The notes under the pieces were generated by a model. It was not told the DNA's origin, did not search any database, and saw only the letters and a list, made by a program, of their open reading frames with translations. A stretch of 64,000 nucleotides of DNA. Origin: Owenia fusiformis. Its lineage: Eukaryota > Annelida > Polychaeta > Sabellida > Oweniidae. The translations under genes were made by a program, and so were the position numbers. Shown one piece after another: positions 61,930-64,000 of this stretch (positions within the stretch are counted from its first letter, which is position 1; each line of letters begins with the position of its first letter). The DNA is taken from NCBI GenBank assembly GCA_903813345.2, contig CAIIXF020000001.1, forward strand, positions 3,846,001-3,910,000, read 5' to 3'.

Positions 61930-64000
61930 AAAACACAAAGAATAGAAAATAATCAAATTGTCTCTTGTTCCTATGTAAGAACAAATGTGACTCAATATGC
62001 AATCCTCTGTTTCATTTCCTCCCACAGTTATTAAAGGGACTGGAAGAAACAGAGAGGAGTTGAGGTGAAGTTTCAAAAAGTTTCTATTAATTTTATATTT
62101 TCACAATTCTTACTTTATTTCAGTGTAATTAATCAATTTTTAAGGTACTGGCAAAAAATTGAAAAAGGAACAAATTAAAAAAAATTTCTGCAACTTCTAC
62201 ATATTAGGAAATTTGGATAATTTATCAGGAAAACATTTGCAGGATATTTGACAAGAGCGCTTGCAACATTTAAGTCTTGTCCATCCCTTCTAATGCAAAT
62301 CAAAACTTTTTATTTGAATAATTAGAGATTGAATGTGCACTGTATATTGCCCATTCTTGCCTTCCATCTTGGTTCACTTTGCTCCATTGAGCAAAAGCTG
62401 AGCTTTGAAGATGGCCTTCGCTGGGTCTAAAGGGATTAAAACAATTAGATCCCCATAGATTAAGAAGGCAAATGTGACAATATTGTAAAATGCTTATTAC
62501 TATTATAATGCACAAGCTGTCTAAGAATTTGAGTATTATTTTCATCTTTGGCTTCTGGGTCTATGAGGTTGAAACAATTTGACACTCCTCATACATGTAT
62601 ATTAAATACTTCACACCTTTTTCAAGATTTGGAGCTTCATGTATACTCTTTTAATAGGAAGTATATCTTTGATGTCGTCTTAACCAATCAGATAAGTTCA
62701 ATCAAAATTTTGCAGCCATACATATTATATACTAGTATATCTTTTATTATTCATATAAATGACATATCAGTCACTACAGTGTACAAACCGGCCTTTAAAC
62801 TACAAACTACAACTACAAACTACAAAACTATTTTACATCAGTTTCACATGTTACAAGTATAACTAATAACGAAACATAGCTGTTATTTATTTTATATTCA
62901 ATCTCCCGTGAAAGGCCATAACAACTACTTTTGTGGTCATTAAACTCTTATCTGCAGCAAAACTGTAAAATGTTCTATCCTTTTCAGAGAGTAGTTATGG
63001 CTATTAGCCTTAAAGCCTCAGGGTTATTAACCAATATAATTAGAATTATTTACATGTATAAAACTGACATATAATCATATGTAGTGGGAATGTATAATCG
63101 AGAGTCCAAAGTTACTACATGTCTCTTGACATAAACAAAATTAAATTTTTAATGAAGGGAAAGTCTGTTAGAGACACAGACAAGTGGGTCATAAATATGG
63201 CACTTGCAATAAAACAGAATGAATGTGTACTTGTATGAGGGAGTGTTTCTGATATGAAAAATGGATTGTGCATTATCAGCAATGAAGTATGTATTTTATA
63301 AGTCTATTTATTTATCTAGACCATCTGCTGTCTTCAACCACCTATCAGTAAGCAGGTATTAAAGTTCAGATATTTTTGTACAATTTCAAATTTTCTGGTT
63401 AGAAGCATTTGGCTAACTATGCGGGACAGATGGTGAAGTTGGATACTAAGCCCTTTTTGTGACATCAGAGACCTTTAATATTTCATGAAGTGATCCTGGG
63501 GATGTTATACGCTATTAATTATAATTTAATTGAACAATTCAAACTCATTTGAAGTACAATAAATATATGCACATAAAAAGTGATTTTTCAATTCAAAACC
63601 AGATTCAATAGATATCAATACTGAGACACCTAAACCTATATCACAGAATATTAATGAGTTTTAAACAATATGTGTAAATGGAAATCCTCAGTTAGAGACA
63701 GAGATATAGTTCCAGCTTGAAATAATCAAGAAGATTACATAATTCTTGGAATTTTAGATGTATGGTTGGAGCTTGAAATAATCTACAAGATAACATAATT
63801 CCCTATTATCATATAGAATACTATTATAGTATTAGTTACCATTGGGTAATAGAGGGTTATGATATCTATATTTAAATCCAAATTAAATCCATGGCCTAAT
63901 CAACGGCTACTGTGATGTCAATCAGAAACTAATGGACAATGCCCTTTTGTCCTTTAATACAGATCATTAATACCATTGAGCCCAAATCCCCCCCCCCCCC
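61930..64000. other. Unassigned AT-rich sequence to the window end
   Basis: GAGCTTGAAATAATC followed by AAGAT.ACATAATTC is duplicated with 57-bp spacing (63714 and 63771). The window ends in a C run. Frames at 62300-62862 are unrecognised. Confidence 0.35.

Overview
This window looks like nuclear DNA of an invertebrate bilaterian animal. It is AT-rich, gene-poor and full of short non-autonomous DNA transposons, minisatellites and a tRNA-derived SINE. The one confident gene is an intronless SoxC (Sox4/11/12-class) transcription factor on the minus strand. The sequence alone does not say which phylum: its HMG box fits an ambulacrarian or a lophotrochozoan about equally well. No viral, bacterial or organellar genes were seen.

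Layout. 1-11.4 kb: hairpin elements, a GC-rich MITE (1450-1778), a foldback TIR element (2142-2806), a ~145-bp tandem array full of ATGGCGGC (YY1-like) motifs (3927-5115), a 76-bp MITE and a 207-bp hAT-like MITE, then the 3' flank of SoxC. 11.45-12.48 kb: the SoxC coding sequence, with a compact promoter (two CCAAT boxes exactly 50 bp apart, a GC box, a FOX/SOX palindrome) just upstream. 12.8-17.9 kb: mostly unique upstream sequence with a six-E-box cluster near 15.7-16.1 kb that could be a SoxC enhancer. 18-30 kb: dispersed repeats and a 55-bp higher-order minisatellite (about 21.44-22.72 kb). 30.9-33.95 kb: a 3,032-bp element with ~305-bp terminal inverted repeats, a perfect 5-bp target duplication, mirrored 14-mer binding-site-like motifs and three large internal hairpins, but no transposase. 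34-49 kb: more repeats, a minisatellite split by a tRNA-Ser-like SINE, and a probable Tudor-domain exon on the minus strand (about 40.25-40.63 kb). 50.9-53.1 kb: repeat-free AT-rich DNA with an RFX X-box and many TAAT motifs, a candidate regulatory block. 54.8-61.2 kb: a TIR element with a second MITE nested in it, and a 371-bp MITE carrying promoter-like motifs. A possible small exon lies at 61.76-61.93 kb.

Most open reading frames of 60-150 codons here are chance frames, often inside repeats; several begin at TTG, GTG or CTG rather than ATG. The real biology appears to be one developmental regulator in a gene-poor neighbourhood that has been repeatedly hit by MITEs, many of which still show clean target-site duplications.
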